Part shown: piece after piece, positions 46,601 to 54,818 of the stretch
How positions within the stretch are numbered: position 1 is the stretch's first letter
How the letters are laid out: each line of letters starts with the position of its first letter
From: Sorangium cellulosum So ce56
GTDB taxonomy: Bacteria > Myxococcota_A > Polyangia > Polyangiales > Polyangiaceae
Direction of reading: 5' to 3'
Length of the DNA stretch: 64,000 bases
Assembly: GCF_000067165.1 (NCBI RefSeq)
Contig: NC_010162.1
Span: 11,458,501 to 11,522,500 of the forward strand
Notes under the pieces: generated by a model
Databases searched by the model: none
What the model saw: the letters and a program-made list of their open reading frames with translations, nothing else
What the model was told of the DNA's origin: nothing
Position numbers and translations under genes: made by a program

Positions 46601-49600
46601 CCCGCAGGAGCGGCGGCTCCTCGAAGCAAAGGCCCCGCCGGCGATCGTCCCGGAGGAAGCGCTCGAGCGCCGCCGCCTGCTCGGCCTCCGGGATCTCGCG
46701 CCAGTCGAGGACCTCGAGGGGCAGGCGCGCGGCGCGCCGCACGACCTGGTGCGGCTCCTCGACGCCGGTGAGGAAGCCCGTCCGCAGGATGGCGTGGCGC
46801 GCGCCGAGGACCTCGAAGGCCCGCGAGAAGGCCTCGACGTCCAGGCCCTGCGTGAACCGGCAGACGATCTGGTTGAAGTACGGGCTGTCCTCCGGCGTGA
46901 GGAGCGAGTGGAAGAGCATGCCCTGCTGCACCGGGGACGCGGGGACCACGTCCTCGATGCCGTCGTCGGCCTGCAGCAAGGCGTCGAGCTGCGCCCGCTC
47001 CAGCCGGGCGAGGCTGAACGGCGCGATCTCGACGGGCGGGGCGGGCGGCAGGGGCGCGACCTGCGCCGCGGCGAGATCGCCGGCGAGCGCGGCGATCGTG
47101 CGGCGCGTGAAGATCTGCTTGGGCGTCAGCCGCAGCCCGCGCTGGGCGGCGCGCGCGATGATCTGCAGCGTGACGATGGAGTCCCCGCCGAGCTCGAAGA
47201 AGTCGTCTTCGACGCCGACCTGCTCGCGGCGCAGCACCTCGGCCCAGACCTCCGCGAGGAAGCGCTCCGGCTCGGTCCGCGGCGCGACGTGGGGGCGATG
47301 GGCCGGCGCGTCGAGCTGCTCGGGGGCGGGGAGGGCGCGGCGGTCGACCTTGCCGTTGGGCGACAGCGGCAGCCGCTCGAGCACGAGGATCGGCGCGGGC
47401 ACCATGTAGGCCGGGAGGGCCTCGGCGAGCCAGGCCCGGAGCGACTTCGGATCGAGCGCCGCGCCGTCGCGGCCGGCGACGTAGGCGACGAGGCGCTTTC
47501 CGCCGTGGGCCTCGTCGCGGGCGAGGACGACGGCCTCGCCGACGCCGGGGTGCTGGAGCAGGCGCGCCTCGATCTCGCCGAGCTCGATGCGCAGGCCGCG
47601 GATCTTGACCTGGTGATCGAGGCGGCCGAGGAACTCGATGGCTCCGTCGGGCCTGTGGCGCGCGAGATCGCCAGTCCTGTACAGCCGCCCTCCGGGGGCG
47701 GAGCCGAACGGATCGGGCACGAAGCGCTCCGCGGTCAGGTCGGGCCGCCGGTGATAGCCGCGGGCGAGGCCGACGCCGCCGATGTGGAGCTCGCCGGCGA
47801 CGCCCGCGGGCACGGGCTGGCCATGGCGGTCGAGCAGGTAAATCTGCGTGTTGGCGATGGGGTACCCGATGGGCACCGAGGCGGAGGTGTCCTCCCGCTG
47901 GCAGGCCCAGAAGGTGACATCGATGGACGCCTCGGTGGGCCCGTAGAGGTTGTGGATCTCGGCGTCCGGCAGTCGCTCGAAGCACCGCCGCGCGAGCTCC
48001 GCCGGCAGCGCCTCGCCGCTGCAGATGACCCGGCGCAGCGACCGGCACGAGGCCACGTCGGGCGTCTCCAGGAAGGCCTGGAGCATGGGCGGGACGAAGT
48101 GCAGCGTGGTGACGCCGTTCCGCGTGATCAGCTCGACGAGCCGCTCGCCGTCGCGGTGATCGCGGGGCTTCGCGACGACGAGGCCGGCGCCGATCATCAA
48201 GGGCCAGAAGAACTCCCAGACCGAGACATCGAAGCTGAAGGGCGTCTTCTGCAACACCCGATCTTGCGGGGTGAGGCCGTAACGCTCCTGCATCCAGTGC
48301 AGGCGGTTGAGCAGGCCACGGTGGCTGTTGCCGGCGCCCTTGGGCCTGCCGGTCGAGCCCGAGGTGTAGATGGTGTAAGCGAGGTTGTCCGGCGAGACGG
48401 CCACGGCGGGATTGGTGGCCGGCTCCTTGTCGATCTTGGCGCGATCCGCGTCCAGGCACAGCACCTGGGCGCGGTGGGGCGGCAGGCGCGAGGCGACGGG
48501 CCGCTGGCTCAGCAGGACCGGCGCGGCCGCGTCCTCGAGCATGTAGGCGATACGATCGGCCGGGTAATCGGGATCGATGGGCACGTAAGCCCCGCCGGCC
48601 TTCAGGATGCCGAGCAGCCCGACGACCAGCTCGACGGAGCGCTCCGCGGCGATGGCCACGAGCACGTCCGGCCCCACGCCGCGCTTCCCGAGCGCGTGCG
48701 CCACGCGGTTGGCGCGCGCGTTGAGCTCTCGGTAGCTGAGCCGCCGCTCGCCGAAGATCACGGCCGCCGCGTCGGGCGTCCGCGCCGCCTGCGCCTCGAA
48801 GAGCTCGTGGACGTGCCGCTCGCCCGGATACGCGCGCTCGGTCGCGTTCCATTCCGTCACGACGCGCCTCGACTCCAGCTCGCCGACGAGCGACAGCTCG
48901 CCGACCCGCGCCTCGGGGCGGCTGACGATCTGCCGGAGCGCCACCTCCACGAGGCCGAGGAGGCGTGAGGCGACCTCCTCGTCGAACCGCCGCCGATCGT
49001 AGGACAGGCGCAGCTGGAGCCGAGCCCCCGGCAAGGCGGCCAGGGTGAGCGGGTAGTTGGTCTGGTCCGCGAACGCGACGTCGCGGACCGCGAGCCCGGG
49101 CAACCCCTGCTGGGTCCGAGGATCGGTGGGATAGTTCTCGAAGACGACGAGGCTCTCGAAGAGCGGTTGTCCCGCCGGCACCGCGCTGAAGCCCCGCGCC
49201 TGGGCCAGCGGCGTGTGCTCGTGCGGGCCGAGATCGGTGGTCGTCCTCAGGAGATCGCGCAGCCAGTCGGCGACGGTCGCCGCCTGCGGCACCGCCACGC
49301 GCAGCGGCAGCGTGTTGATGAAGATCCCGACCATCGCGTCGATGCCGGCGAGCGGGGCCGACCGCCCTGCCACCGTGACGCCGAAGACAACGTCGTCGGT
49401 GCGGGCAGCTCGGCTGAGCAGGAGCGCCCAGGCGGCCTGGACCAGCGTGCTCAGCGTCACGCGGTGCTGCTGCGCGAAGCGCTGGAGGCGCGCCGTGACC
49501 GGCTCCGGCAGCGACACGATCGTCGCCCCGTGGCCGCTCGCCTCCTCGGCCTCCGGGACGCGCTCCAGGGGAAGCGGCGTCGCCGCGCTGAAGCCTGCGA

Positions 49601-52600
49601 GCGCGCCCCGCCAGAACCCCTCGTCGGCGCTCGCGTCCCGCTCGCGCAGCCAGCCGATGTACTCGCGGTAACGCGGGCGAGGCGACAGCGCGGCCGGCCG
49701 GCCGGCGCGCAGGGCCTCGTACGCGGCGAAGGCGTCCTGCAGGACGAGGGACGCCGCCCACCCGTCGAGGAGGAGGTGATGGTGGCTCCAGAGGAACTGG
49801 TAGGCCTCGTCGGCCACGCGCAGGAGCGCGACGCGCATCAGCGGGCCCCGGGCGAGATCGAAGCCCCTCGCGCGATCCGCTTCGATCCGGGCCTCCAGGC
49901 GCGCCCGCTGCGCCTCGGCTCCGACGTTACGCGCGCCGCGCCAGTCCTCGATCTCGACCGCCACCGCCGCCCCGCGCCGCACGACCTGGAGCGGCTCGTC
50001 GGCGCCTTCCCACGCGAAGGTCGTGCGCAGGACGCCGTGGTGCAGGGCCACGGCCTGCCAGGCCTCGCGGAACGCATCGACGTCGAGCGCCCCCTCCAGC
50101 CTGCACGTCACCTGCTCGACGTAGACGCCGGAGCCGGGCTCCCACAGGCTATGGAACAGCAGCCCTTGCTGGAGCGGGCTCAGGGGATAGACGTCCTCGA
50201 CGTCGTGGCCAGGCCCCAGCAGGCGGTCCAGCCTGGCCTGATCGAGCCGCGCGAGGGGGAAGTCCGAGGGGCTATAGGCGCCGGCCTCGGGGGCGGCGCC
50301 GCGCGCGACGAGGGCGCGCAGCCGCGCCGCGAAGTCCTCGAAGAGGCGCGCCACCGTCTCGGGCCGGTAGCGGGCGCCGCTATGGCCCCACATCACCCGG
50401 AGGCACCCGCCGACGATGGCCGCGTCGACCTCCAGCTCGTAGCCCCGCGGCGCGCGCGGATCCTGGTTGCGCCCCACGTCGCCCTCCGCGTGCGCGAACA
50501 GCGGGCTCGACGCGAAGAGATCGTCCCACCGCCCGAGGTAGTTGAAGCGCACCTGCGCCGCGGCGCGCTCCCGGAGCGGCGCCGCCTGCGCGTCCTCGCT
50601 CAGGTACCGGAGCATCCCGTACGTGGCGCCGCCCTGCGGGGCCGCGCGGAGCTGCTCCTTCAGCGCCTCGAGCGCGCGCTCGGGCGCCGCGCCGGCCGGG
50701 ATCTCCAGCCGGACGGGGAAGATGCTCGTGAACCACCCCACCGTGCGGGAGAGGTCCAGGTCGTCGAGCGCGTCGCGCCCGTGCCCCTCCAGATCGAGGA
50801 GCACCGCGGGATCACCCGTCCACTGCGCGAGCGCTCCGGCGAACGCCGCGAGCAGCACCTCGTCCACGCGGAGCCGGTACGCGGGCGCGGCTTGCAGCAG
50901 CGCGCGCGTGTCCTCGGCGTCGAGGAACCGGGTCAGCGAGACGGTGTCCGCTTCGAGCGACGCGCCGGCCGGATCGTCGGCGGGCAGCGCCCTCGCGGGG
51001 CGGCTCGCGGCGAGCCACGCCTGCGCCTGTCGGGTCACCTCCTCGGACTGGGCCTGCGTGAACAGGCGCCAGGCCCATTCACCGAACGAGACGACCTCCT
51101 CGGGGAGCCGGATCGCTTCGCCGCGCGCGTGCTGCTGGCAGGCGGTCTGGAGATCCTCGATCAGGATCCGCCAGGAGACCGCGTCGATCACGAGGTGATG
51201 GGCGACGAGGAGGAGCCGGCCGGGGCGCTCCGGGCCCAGATCGAACAGCACCGCGCGGAGGACCGGCCCGTCGGCCAGGTGGAGACGCGCCTGGTGCTCC
51301 GCTGCCGCGCGGGCCAGCGCCGCGGGTTGCGCCTCGGCGGGCAGGTCCGAGAGATCGACCCGCGCGACGGCCGCGGGGGGCGAGTCCGCGAAGTACTGGC
51401 TCCACCCGCCCTCCTCGCGCGTGAACCGCAGCCGGAGCGCGCCGTGATGCTCGACCGCCGCCTCGATCGCGGCCGTGAGCGCCTCGACGGAGACCCGCTG
51501 CCGCAGCTCGAGCAGCACCGTCTGGTTCCAGTGGTGCGGGTTCGGCCCGCCGAGCTCGAAAAACCAGCGCTGGACGGGCGTGAGCGGCGCGTCGCCGGGG
51601 AGCGGCGTCGCGGTCCGCGCGTCCGCGGCCGGCGCCGAGCCCGACGCCGCGGCAGCGGCCAGACCGGCGATCGTCTGGTGCTGGAAGACCTGCCGGGGCG
51701 TGAGCGAGAGGCCCGCGGCCCGCGCGCGCGAGACGACCTGGAGCGCGAGGATCGAGTCGCCGCCCAGCTCGAAGAAGTTCTCCTGGACCCCGACGGCCTG
51801 CTTCCCGAGGAGCTCCGCCCAGATCCCCGCGAGCGTCGCCTCGGCCTCCGTGCGCGGCGCCGTGGCCTCGCCGCTCGCCTCGATCGGCGCCGGCAGCGCG
51901 CGCCGGTCGATCTTGCCGCGCGGCGTGCGGGGCAGCTCCTTCAGCGCCACGAGCGCCGAGGGCGCCATGTAGTCCGGCAGCCGCTCCTTCAGCGCGCGCC
52001 GGAGCTCCTCCGGCGCCACGTCCGCGCCGGCCGTGACGTACGCCACGAGCCGCCGCTCCTCCGGCCGGTCCTGCCGCGCGATCACGACCGCCTCGCGCAC
52101 CCCGGGCAGCTCGGCGAGGCGCGCCTCGACCTCCCCGGGGTCGATCCGGAAGCCGCGCAGGCTCACCTGGTGATCCACGCGGCCGGCGAGCTCGAGCTGC
52201 CCGTCGGCCCGCCACCGCGCCCGGTCCCCGGTCCGGTAGAGCCGCTCTCCCGGCTGATCCGCGAACGGATCGGGGACGAAGCGCTCCGCGGTGACATCCG
52301 GGCGCGCCCAGTACCCGCGCGCGAGCCCCTGGCCTCCGAGGTACAGCTCTCCGACGACGCCGGCCGGCACCGGCTGACCGGCGGGATCGAGCACGTGGGC
52401 TCGCACGCCCGCGAGCGGCCGGCCGACGGCGACCGCCCACCCGTCGCGCGGGTCCGCGGCCGTCAGCTCACACGCCGCCGCCGTCGCCGTGGTCTCGGCC
52501 GCGCCGTAGGCGTTCAAGAGCCGGACCCGCGCGGCCCCCGGCGACGCGCGGAAGGCGCGCACGCGCGCGGGCAAGGCCGCCTCGCCGGTGATGACGACCT

Positions 52601-54809
52601 GCCGGAGGCACGACGGCAGCGCCAGGCCCTCGTCGAGCCCCGCGACGACGCGGTGCCAGACAAGGGTCGGCAGCACCGCCACGGTCACGCGAGACGCTCC
52701 GCACGCCGCGAGGAGCCCGGCCGCGGACCCGAGCGCGGCCGCCGTGGGCAGCACGAGCGTCGCGCCCCGCGCGAGGCACGCAAACATCTCCACCGCGCTC
52801 GCGTCGAGGCTCGGCGACGCGAGCTCCAGCACGCGGTCGTCCTGCGAGATCTCGTAGGCCGCCGCCGCGGCATCGGCGAAGCCCGCGATCGCCCGGTGCG
52901 GCACCACGACGCTCTCGGGCGTTCCCGCCGCGCCGGAGGTCGCGCGCACGCACGCCGCCTGCTCGGGCGCCGGCTCGCCGGCCGGCGGCGTGGACGGCTC
53001 GTCGAGCACGCACGTCCAGGCCGCGTCCAGGTGGACGATGTCGACGCCGGGGGGCGGCTCGGCCGCCGCGTCGCCCTGCGCGATCACCACGCGGACCCCG
53101 GCGCTGCCGATCGCCTCGGCGATCCGCTCCCGGGGGAGGTCGGGGTCGAGCGGGACGAAGGCGCCGCCCGACTTCAGCGCGCCCAGCACGGCGGCGATCC
53201 TCCCGATCGAGCGCGGCAGGCAGATGCCCACGCGGACCTCCGGCCCCACCCCGCGCCGCCGGAGGAGCTGCGCCAGCTGGTTGGCCGTCCGATCGAGCTC
53301 GCCGTACGTGATCTGCTGCGCCTCGTGGACCACGGCCGTCGCCTCGGGCGCCCGCGCGGCCTGCTCCTCGAAGCTCCGGTGTGCAGCGTGTGCAGCGTGC
53401 GCGGCGCGCGCCGCCCGCGGGGTTTCGCCGGGCGCCCCCGCCGTGCCCCACTCGAGCACCTGCCGCCGCTCTTCGGTCGCGAGCAGCGGCAGCTCCGACA
53501 GGCGCGTCGCCGGGCTCGCCGCCGCGCCTGCGAGCAGGCGCAGCAGCTCATCGGCCATCCGCGCGATCGTGCCCGCGTCGAACAGGTCCGTGTCGTATTC
53601 GAGGGCGCCTGCCAGCCCATCCTCGTCGGGCGCGAGGTTGAGCGAGAGATCGAACTGGGCGCCGCCCACGTCCAGATCGAGCAGGCGCACCTCGAGGCCC
53701 GGTATCGCGAGGGGCTGCCTGAGCGCCGGCTGGAGCGCGAACATCACCTGGCAGAGCGGCGCGTGGCTCAGGTCCCGGACCGGGCTCACGGCCTCCACCA
53801 CCTGATCGAACGGCACCTCCTGGTGCGCCTGCGCCTCGCGCACGGCCCCCGTGACCCGGGCGAGCAGCGCCGCGAACGGCGGATCCCCGGAGAGGTCGGC
53901 GCGGACCACGGCGGTGTTGGCGAAGCAGCCGACCAGCCCTTCCAGCTCGGCCCGGCTCCGGTTCGTCACCGGCGTGCCCACGCTGATATCGAACGTCCCC
54001 GCGCGGCGGGCGAGGAGGGCCTGGAACCCCGCCATCAGCACAGCGAACAGGGTCGTCTCCTCGCGCCGCGCGAGGGCGCCGAGCGCGGCGGCGAGCGCGC
54101 CCGGCACGCGGAAGAAGCGCCGCGCCCCCCGGAAGCGCTGGAGCGCGGGCCGCGGCCGATCCGCGGGCAGCGCCAGCAGCCCGGGCTGCCCCCCGAGCTG
54201 CCTCTTCCAGTAGGCGACCTGGGCCTCGAGCAGCCCGCCTTCCACGCGCTCGCGCTGCCAGTGCGCGAAGTCCGCGTACTGCAGCGGCAGGTCGCCGAGC
54301 GCGGCGGGCCGGCCCGCGGAGAACGCCGTGTACAGCGCGGCGAACTCCGCGAGGACGAGGCTCGTGGACCACCCGTCGAAGACGAGGTGGTGCACGACCC
54401 AGAGGAGGATGTGTTCTTCCGATCCGAGCCGCAGGAGCGTGAGCCGGAGGAGCGGGCCGCTCGCCGTGTCGAACGGCCGCCGCGCCTCGCGCTCGATCAG
54501 GCGCCGGACCTCGGCGTCCCGTTGCGCCGCGGGCAGGGCGCCGAGGTCGATCCGCTCGATCCGCGGCGCCCCGTCGGCGTGGACGATCTGCGAGGGCTGC
54601 CCGTCGACGACGTCGAACGTCGTGCGCAGGACCTCGTGCCGGCGCACGATCTCGGAGACGCACCGCTCTACCAGGGAGACGTCGAGCGACCCGGCGAGCC
54701 GCACGGCGGTGGCCAGGTTGTAAGAGGCGCTCTCCGGCTCGAGCTGGGCGAGAAACCACAGCCGCTCCTGGACGAAGCTCATCGGAAAAACGAAGACATC
54801 CTCACGCAT
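40641..54809 (-). CDS. NRPS 1: C-A*-T-E, C-A(Ser)-T, C-T, C-A-T-E (modules 1-4)
   Basis: 4722 aa. M1: C (VVHHLVFDGW, which must accept the PKS-derived acyl chain), A with broken core motifs, T (LGGDSI, about 1015), E (AHHLVIDAVSW, about 1206). M2: C (SHHHLLLDGW), A with pocket DVWHISLIDK (Ser), T (about 2541). M3: C (VHHALLDGW, about 2756) joined straight to T (IGGHSL, about 3131) without an A domain. M4: C (LHHIVSDGW), A with pocket DAEVVTAVTK (not assigned), T (about 4201), E (AHHLVVDGVSW, about 4388). The two E domains predict D residues at positions 1 and 4; the E at the end agrees with the next protein's C type. ATG at 54809 lies 9 nt after the hydroxylase gene. Confidence 0.9.
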   Translation of the reverse strand: MREDVFVFPMSFVQERLWFLAQLEPESASYNLATAVRLAGSLDVSLVERCVSEIVRRHEVLRTTFDVVDGQPSQIVHADGAPRIERIDLGALPAAQRDAEVRRLIEREARRPFDTASGPLLRLTLLRLGSEEHILLWVVHHLVFDGWSTSLVLAEFAALYTAFSAGRPAALGDLPLQYADFAHWQRERVEGGLLEAQVAYWKRQLGGQPGLLALPADRPRPALQRFRGARRFFRVPGALAAALGALARREETTLFAVLMAGFQALLARRAGTFDISVGTPVTNRSRAELEGLVGCFANTAVVRADLSGDPPFAALLARVTGAVREAQAHQEVPFDQVVEAVSPVRDLSHAPLCQVMFALQPALRQPLAIPGLEVRLLDLDVGGAQFDLSLNLAPDEDGLAGALEYDTDLFDAGTIARMADELLRLLAGAAASPATRLSELPLLATEERRQVLEWGTAGAPGETPRAARAAHAAHAAHRSFEEQAARAPEATAVVHEAQQITYGELDRTANQLAQLLRRRGVGPEVRVGICLPRSIGRIAAVLGALKSGGAFVPLDPDLPRERIAEAIGSAGVRVVIAQGDAAAEPPPGVDIVHLDAAWTCVLDEPSTPPAGEPAPEQAACVRATSGAAGTPESVVVPHRAIAGFADAAAAAYEISQDDRVLELASPSLDASAVEMFACLARGATLVLPTAAALGSAAGLLAACGASRVTVAVLPTLVWHRVVAGLDEGLALPSCLRQVVITGEAALPARVRAFRASPGAARVRLLNAYGAAETTATAAACELTAADPRDGWAVAVGRPLAGVRAHVLDPAGQPVPAGVVGELYLGGQGLARGYWARPDVTAERFVPDPFADQPGERLYRTGDRARWRADGQLELAGRVDHQVSLRGFRIDPGEVEARLAELPGVREAVVIARQDRPEERRLVAYVTAGADVAPEELRRALKERLPDYMAPSALVALKELPRTPRGKIDRRALPAPIEASGEATAPRTEAEATLAGIWAELLGKQAVGVQENFFELGGDSILALQVVSRARAAGLSLTPRQVFQHQTIAGLAAAAASGSAPAADARTATPLPGDAPLTPVQRWFFELGGPNPHHWNQTVLLELRQRVSVEALTAAIEAAVEHHGALRLRFTREEGGWSQYFADSPPAAVARVDLSDLPAEAQPAALARAAAEHQARLHLADGPVLRAVLFDLGPERPGRLLLVAHHLVIDAVSWRILIEDLQTACQQHARGEAIRLPEEVVSFGEWAWRLFTQAQSEEVTRQAQAWLAASRPARALPADDPAGASLEADTVSLTRFLDAEDTRALLQAAPAYRLRVDEVLLAAFAGALAQWTGDPAVLLDLEGHGRDALDDLDLSRTVGWFTSIFPVRLEIPAGAAPERALEALKEQLRAAPQGGATYGMLRYLSEDAQAAPLRERAAAQVRFNYLGRWDDLFASSPLFAHAEGDVGRNQDPRAPRGYELEVDAAIVGGCLRVMWGHSGARYRPETVARLFEDFAARLRALVARGAAPEAGAYSPSDFPLARLDQARLDRLLGPGHDVEDVYPLSPLQQGLLFHSLWEPGSGVYVEQVTCRLEGALDVDAFREAWQAVALHHGVLRTTFAWEGADEPLQVVRRGAAVAVEIEDWRGARNVGAEAQRARLEARIEADRARGFDLARGPLMRVALLRVADEAYQFLWSHHHLLLDGWAASLVLQDAFAAYEALRAGRPAALSPRPRYREYIGWLRERDASADEGFWRGALAGFSAATPLPLERVPEAEEASGHGATIVSLPEPVTARLQRFAQQHRVTLSTLVQAAWALLLSRAARTDDVVFGVTVAGRSAPLAGIDAMVGIFINTLPLRVAVPQAATVADWLRDLLRTTTDLGPHEHTPLAQARGFSAVPAGQPLFESLVVFENYPTDPRTQQGLPGLAVRDVAFADQTNYPLTLAALPGARLQLRLSYDRRRFDEEVASRLLGLVEVALRQIVSRPEARVGELSLVGELESRRVVTEWNATERAYPGERHVHELFEAQAARTPDAAAVIFGERRLSYRELNARANRVAHALGKRGVGPDVLVAIAAERSVELVVGLLGILKAGGAYVPIDPDYPADRIAYMLEDAAAPVLLSQRPVASRLPPHRAQVLCLDADRAKIDKEPATNPAVAVSPDNLAYTIYTSGSTGRPKGAGNSHRGLLNRLHWMQERYGLTPQDRVLQKTPFSFDVSVWEFFWPLMIGAGLVVAKPRDHRDGERLVELITRNGVTTLHFVPPMLQAFLETPDVASCRSLRRVICSGEALPAELARRCFERLPDAEIHNLYGPTEASIDVTFWACQREDTSASVPIGYPIANTQIYLLDRHGQPVPAGVAGELHIGGVGLARGYHRRPDLTAERFVPDPFGSAPGGRLYRTGDLARHRPDGAIEFLGRLDHQVKIRGLRIELGEIEARLLQHPGVGEAVVLARDEAHGGKRLVAYVAGRDGAALDPKSLRAWLAEALPAYMVPAPILVLERLPLSPNGKVDRRALPAPEQLDAPAHRPHVAPRTEPERFLAEVWAEVLRREQVGVEDDFFELGGDSIVTLQIIARAAQRGLRLTPKQIFTRRTIAALAGDLAAAQVAPLPPAPPVEIAPFSLARLERAQLDALLQADDGIEDVVPASPVQQGMLFHSLLTPEDSPYFNQIVCRFTQGLDVEAFSRAFEVLGARHAILRTGFLTGVEEPHQVVRRAARLPLEVLDWREIPEAEQAAALERFLRDDRRRGLCFEEPPLLRVSVLRLSERVDQIVWSVHHALLDGWCQGLILEEWLTCYDEARRGALRAREEAPPYKRYVAWLERQDMAAAEAFFRAHLKGLTAPTPLPAGHVERADAAAPGFREHRARLTPGATRALQGLAQAQGVTLNTAVQAAWALLLARESGAPDVLFGVTVAGRPADLPEAGSIMGVFINSLPLRLRVDPEAGLAPWLRGIQELNLELRQHEHSPLVQVQQWSDVARGAPLFESLLVFQNYPIDEAVDAHRRALGIEVSTAEAWTNYPLTVAVVPGDELALSLSFDTRRLDEGTVARLAADMCGLLERIAGHPEARLLEVAALGDGERERLAAAWRAAPQAGDPALSPDGERRRIAGPAPGAAARAAGDRPRTATEEAVAGIWADVLGQQAAGVDESFFEIGGHSLLATRVISRVRAAFEVELPLRSLFDHPTVAALARAVDEAVRQQQGVALPPITAQLTGQTDDSAPPLSFAQQRLWFLAQLEPTAASYNIPAAVRLAGPLDVDRLRRGFEAVVRRHASMRTTFAEIDGGPVMIVHAEQPVALSITDLRALPAEERDAAARRALEAEASRAFDLTEGPLFRITLLRLGEREHTLLVVLHHIVSDGWSLSLLVDEVMELYAADAEGRAAALPELPVQYGDYTRWQREWLDGPALDQQLAYFLQRLGSEPAALSLPTDRPPPAAQSYRGARYAFALPTELSAQLLALARQQGVTPFVLLLAVFQALLAKYSGRTDLWIGTPVANRARLEVQDLIGFFVNTLVLRADLSDDPRLTDLLPRVREEVLGAQAHQDLPFEHLVRALRPARDLGRSPLFQVMFTLHQPPPQAAPIAGLEVRPLEVDPGSAQFDLSLDMTLASGELSGSFEYSTDLFDRSTIERMAQHLERLLAAAAARPAARLSELSMLAPAERARVLEWGSAAAPDRAPRLVHRRFEEQAARAPEAVAVVHEQRSLSYAELDRRANQLAHLLRRRGVGPEVRVGVCLPRSTEMIAAVLGVLKAGGAYVPIDPSTPDERVAVMVADAGIRVVLAGQETAGDLPGGLELVRLDPGWACLEGEPATPPPGEAAPEQTAYILYTSGSTGTPKGVVIPHRALASFVDVAAVDYEISSSDRVLQFASLSFDASAEEIFPCFARGATLVLRTDAMLESVAGFLASCGAWGVTAAVLPTMYWHRVVAELGAGAALPPCLRQIVITGEAALPERVSAWRASPEASRVRLLNAYGPTETTVTATVSDLSAAADPRDAWAVPIGRPLANTRAYVLDHTGQPAPAGVVGELYLGGEGLARGYWARPELTAERFVPDPFSDRPGARLYRTGDLARWRADGQLEFGGRVDHQVKLRGIRIELGEIEARLAEHAAASEVAVLAREDEPGAKRLVAYVVPSDPAPAADELRAFLQARLPDYMVPSAFVFLPALPHTTNGKVNRRALPAPARNEAERAAPREAVEAELAKIWADVLGHDTVGIHDNFFEVGGDSILSLQVVARAREAGLQITPRQIFLHQTIAALAPVAGRAATGPTAEQGRVTGQAPLTPIQRWFFAQPFPNPHHWNQSVLLALLGPLDWAPVAAAVPALLDHHDALRLRFLRDGAGWRQVHAPEELAQVAQREDLSAVPDAELPAAIAERAARWQADLSLTGGPLFRVIGFDLGPRRPGRLLLIAHHLVVDGVSWRILLQDLETACEQARRGEPIRLPAKTSSYKRWAERLEAAAKGPALEREAAFWLDLPWDRVASPVPDDPSGERSEAVMSSVAIALGDVETRALLEDVPEVYRTRIEEVLLTALSLALARWTGGGAVAIDVEGHGREELDGEDLDLSRTVGWFTSVYPVLLEVAPDAAPGAVLKAVKEQVRRIPRRGLPYGAVRELGAGALADRLRRLPTPGVCFNYLGQWDQVVGAGARVSVAAESSGPEHDPRSLLPYEIEIDASVYGGRLEATFRYSVARYRQETIAAVGAMWRDALRGLIAHCLSPGAGGYTPADFTDVALAADELDSILERLD
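45300..47042 (-). other. Module 3: condensation-thiolation without adenylation domain
   Basis: The C domain ends at the usual C-A linker (LEVAALGDGERERLAAAW), then about 40 residues later the T domain starts (TATEEAVAGIWADVLG). The short bridge contains ALSPDGERRRIAGPAPG, which resembles the segment around A10 in sister modules (PLSPNGKVDRRALPAPE). This is what a clean in-frame loss of the A domain would leave. The T domain retains IGGHSL and the C domain retains its catalytic His pair. Confidence 0.8.
51885..53357 (-). other. Module 1 adenylation domain with degenerate core motifs
   Basis: The A3 P-loop reads ATSGAAGTPES instead of YTSGSTGTPKG (catalytic-loop Ser, Thr and Lys all changed), A5 reads NAYGAAETT instead of NAYGPTETT, and A8 reads QVSLRGFRIDPGEVE. 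The A10 Lys (RGKIDR) remains. The domain is closely related to that of M4, which keeps all motifs, so M1 looks like a decaying copy. The frame is intact. Confidence 0.8.
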
Positions 54810-54818
54810 GAAAGAACC

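Noticed and set aside
40641..48000. Assigning an amino acid to the module 4 A domain (pocket DAEVVTAVTK).
   Set aside because: I know no reliable match for this code; naming a residue would be a guess.
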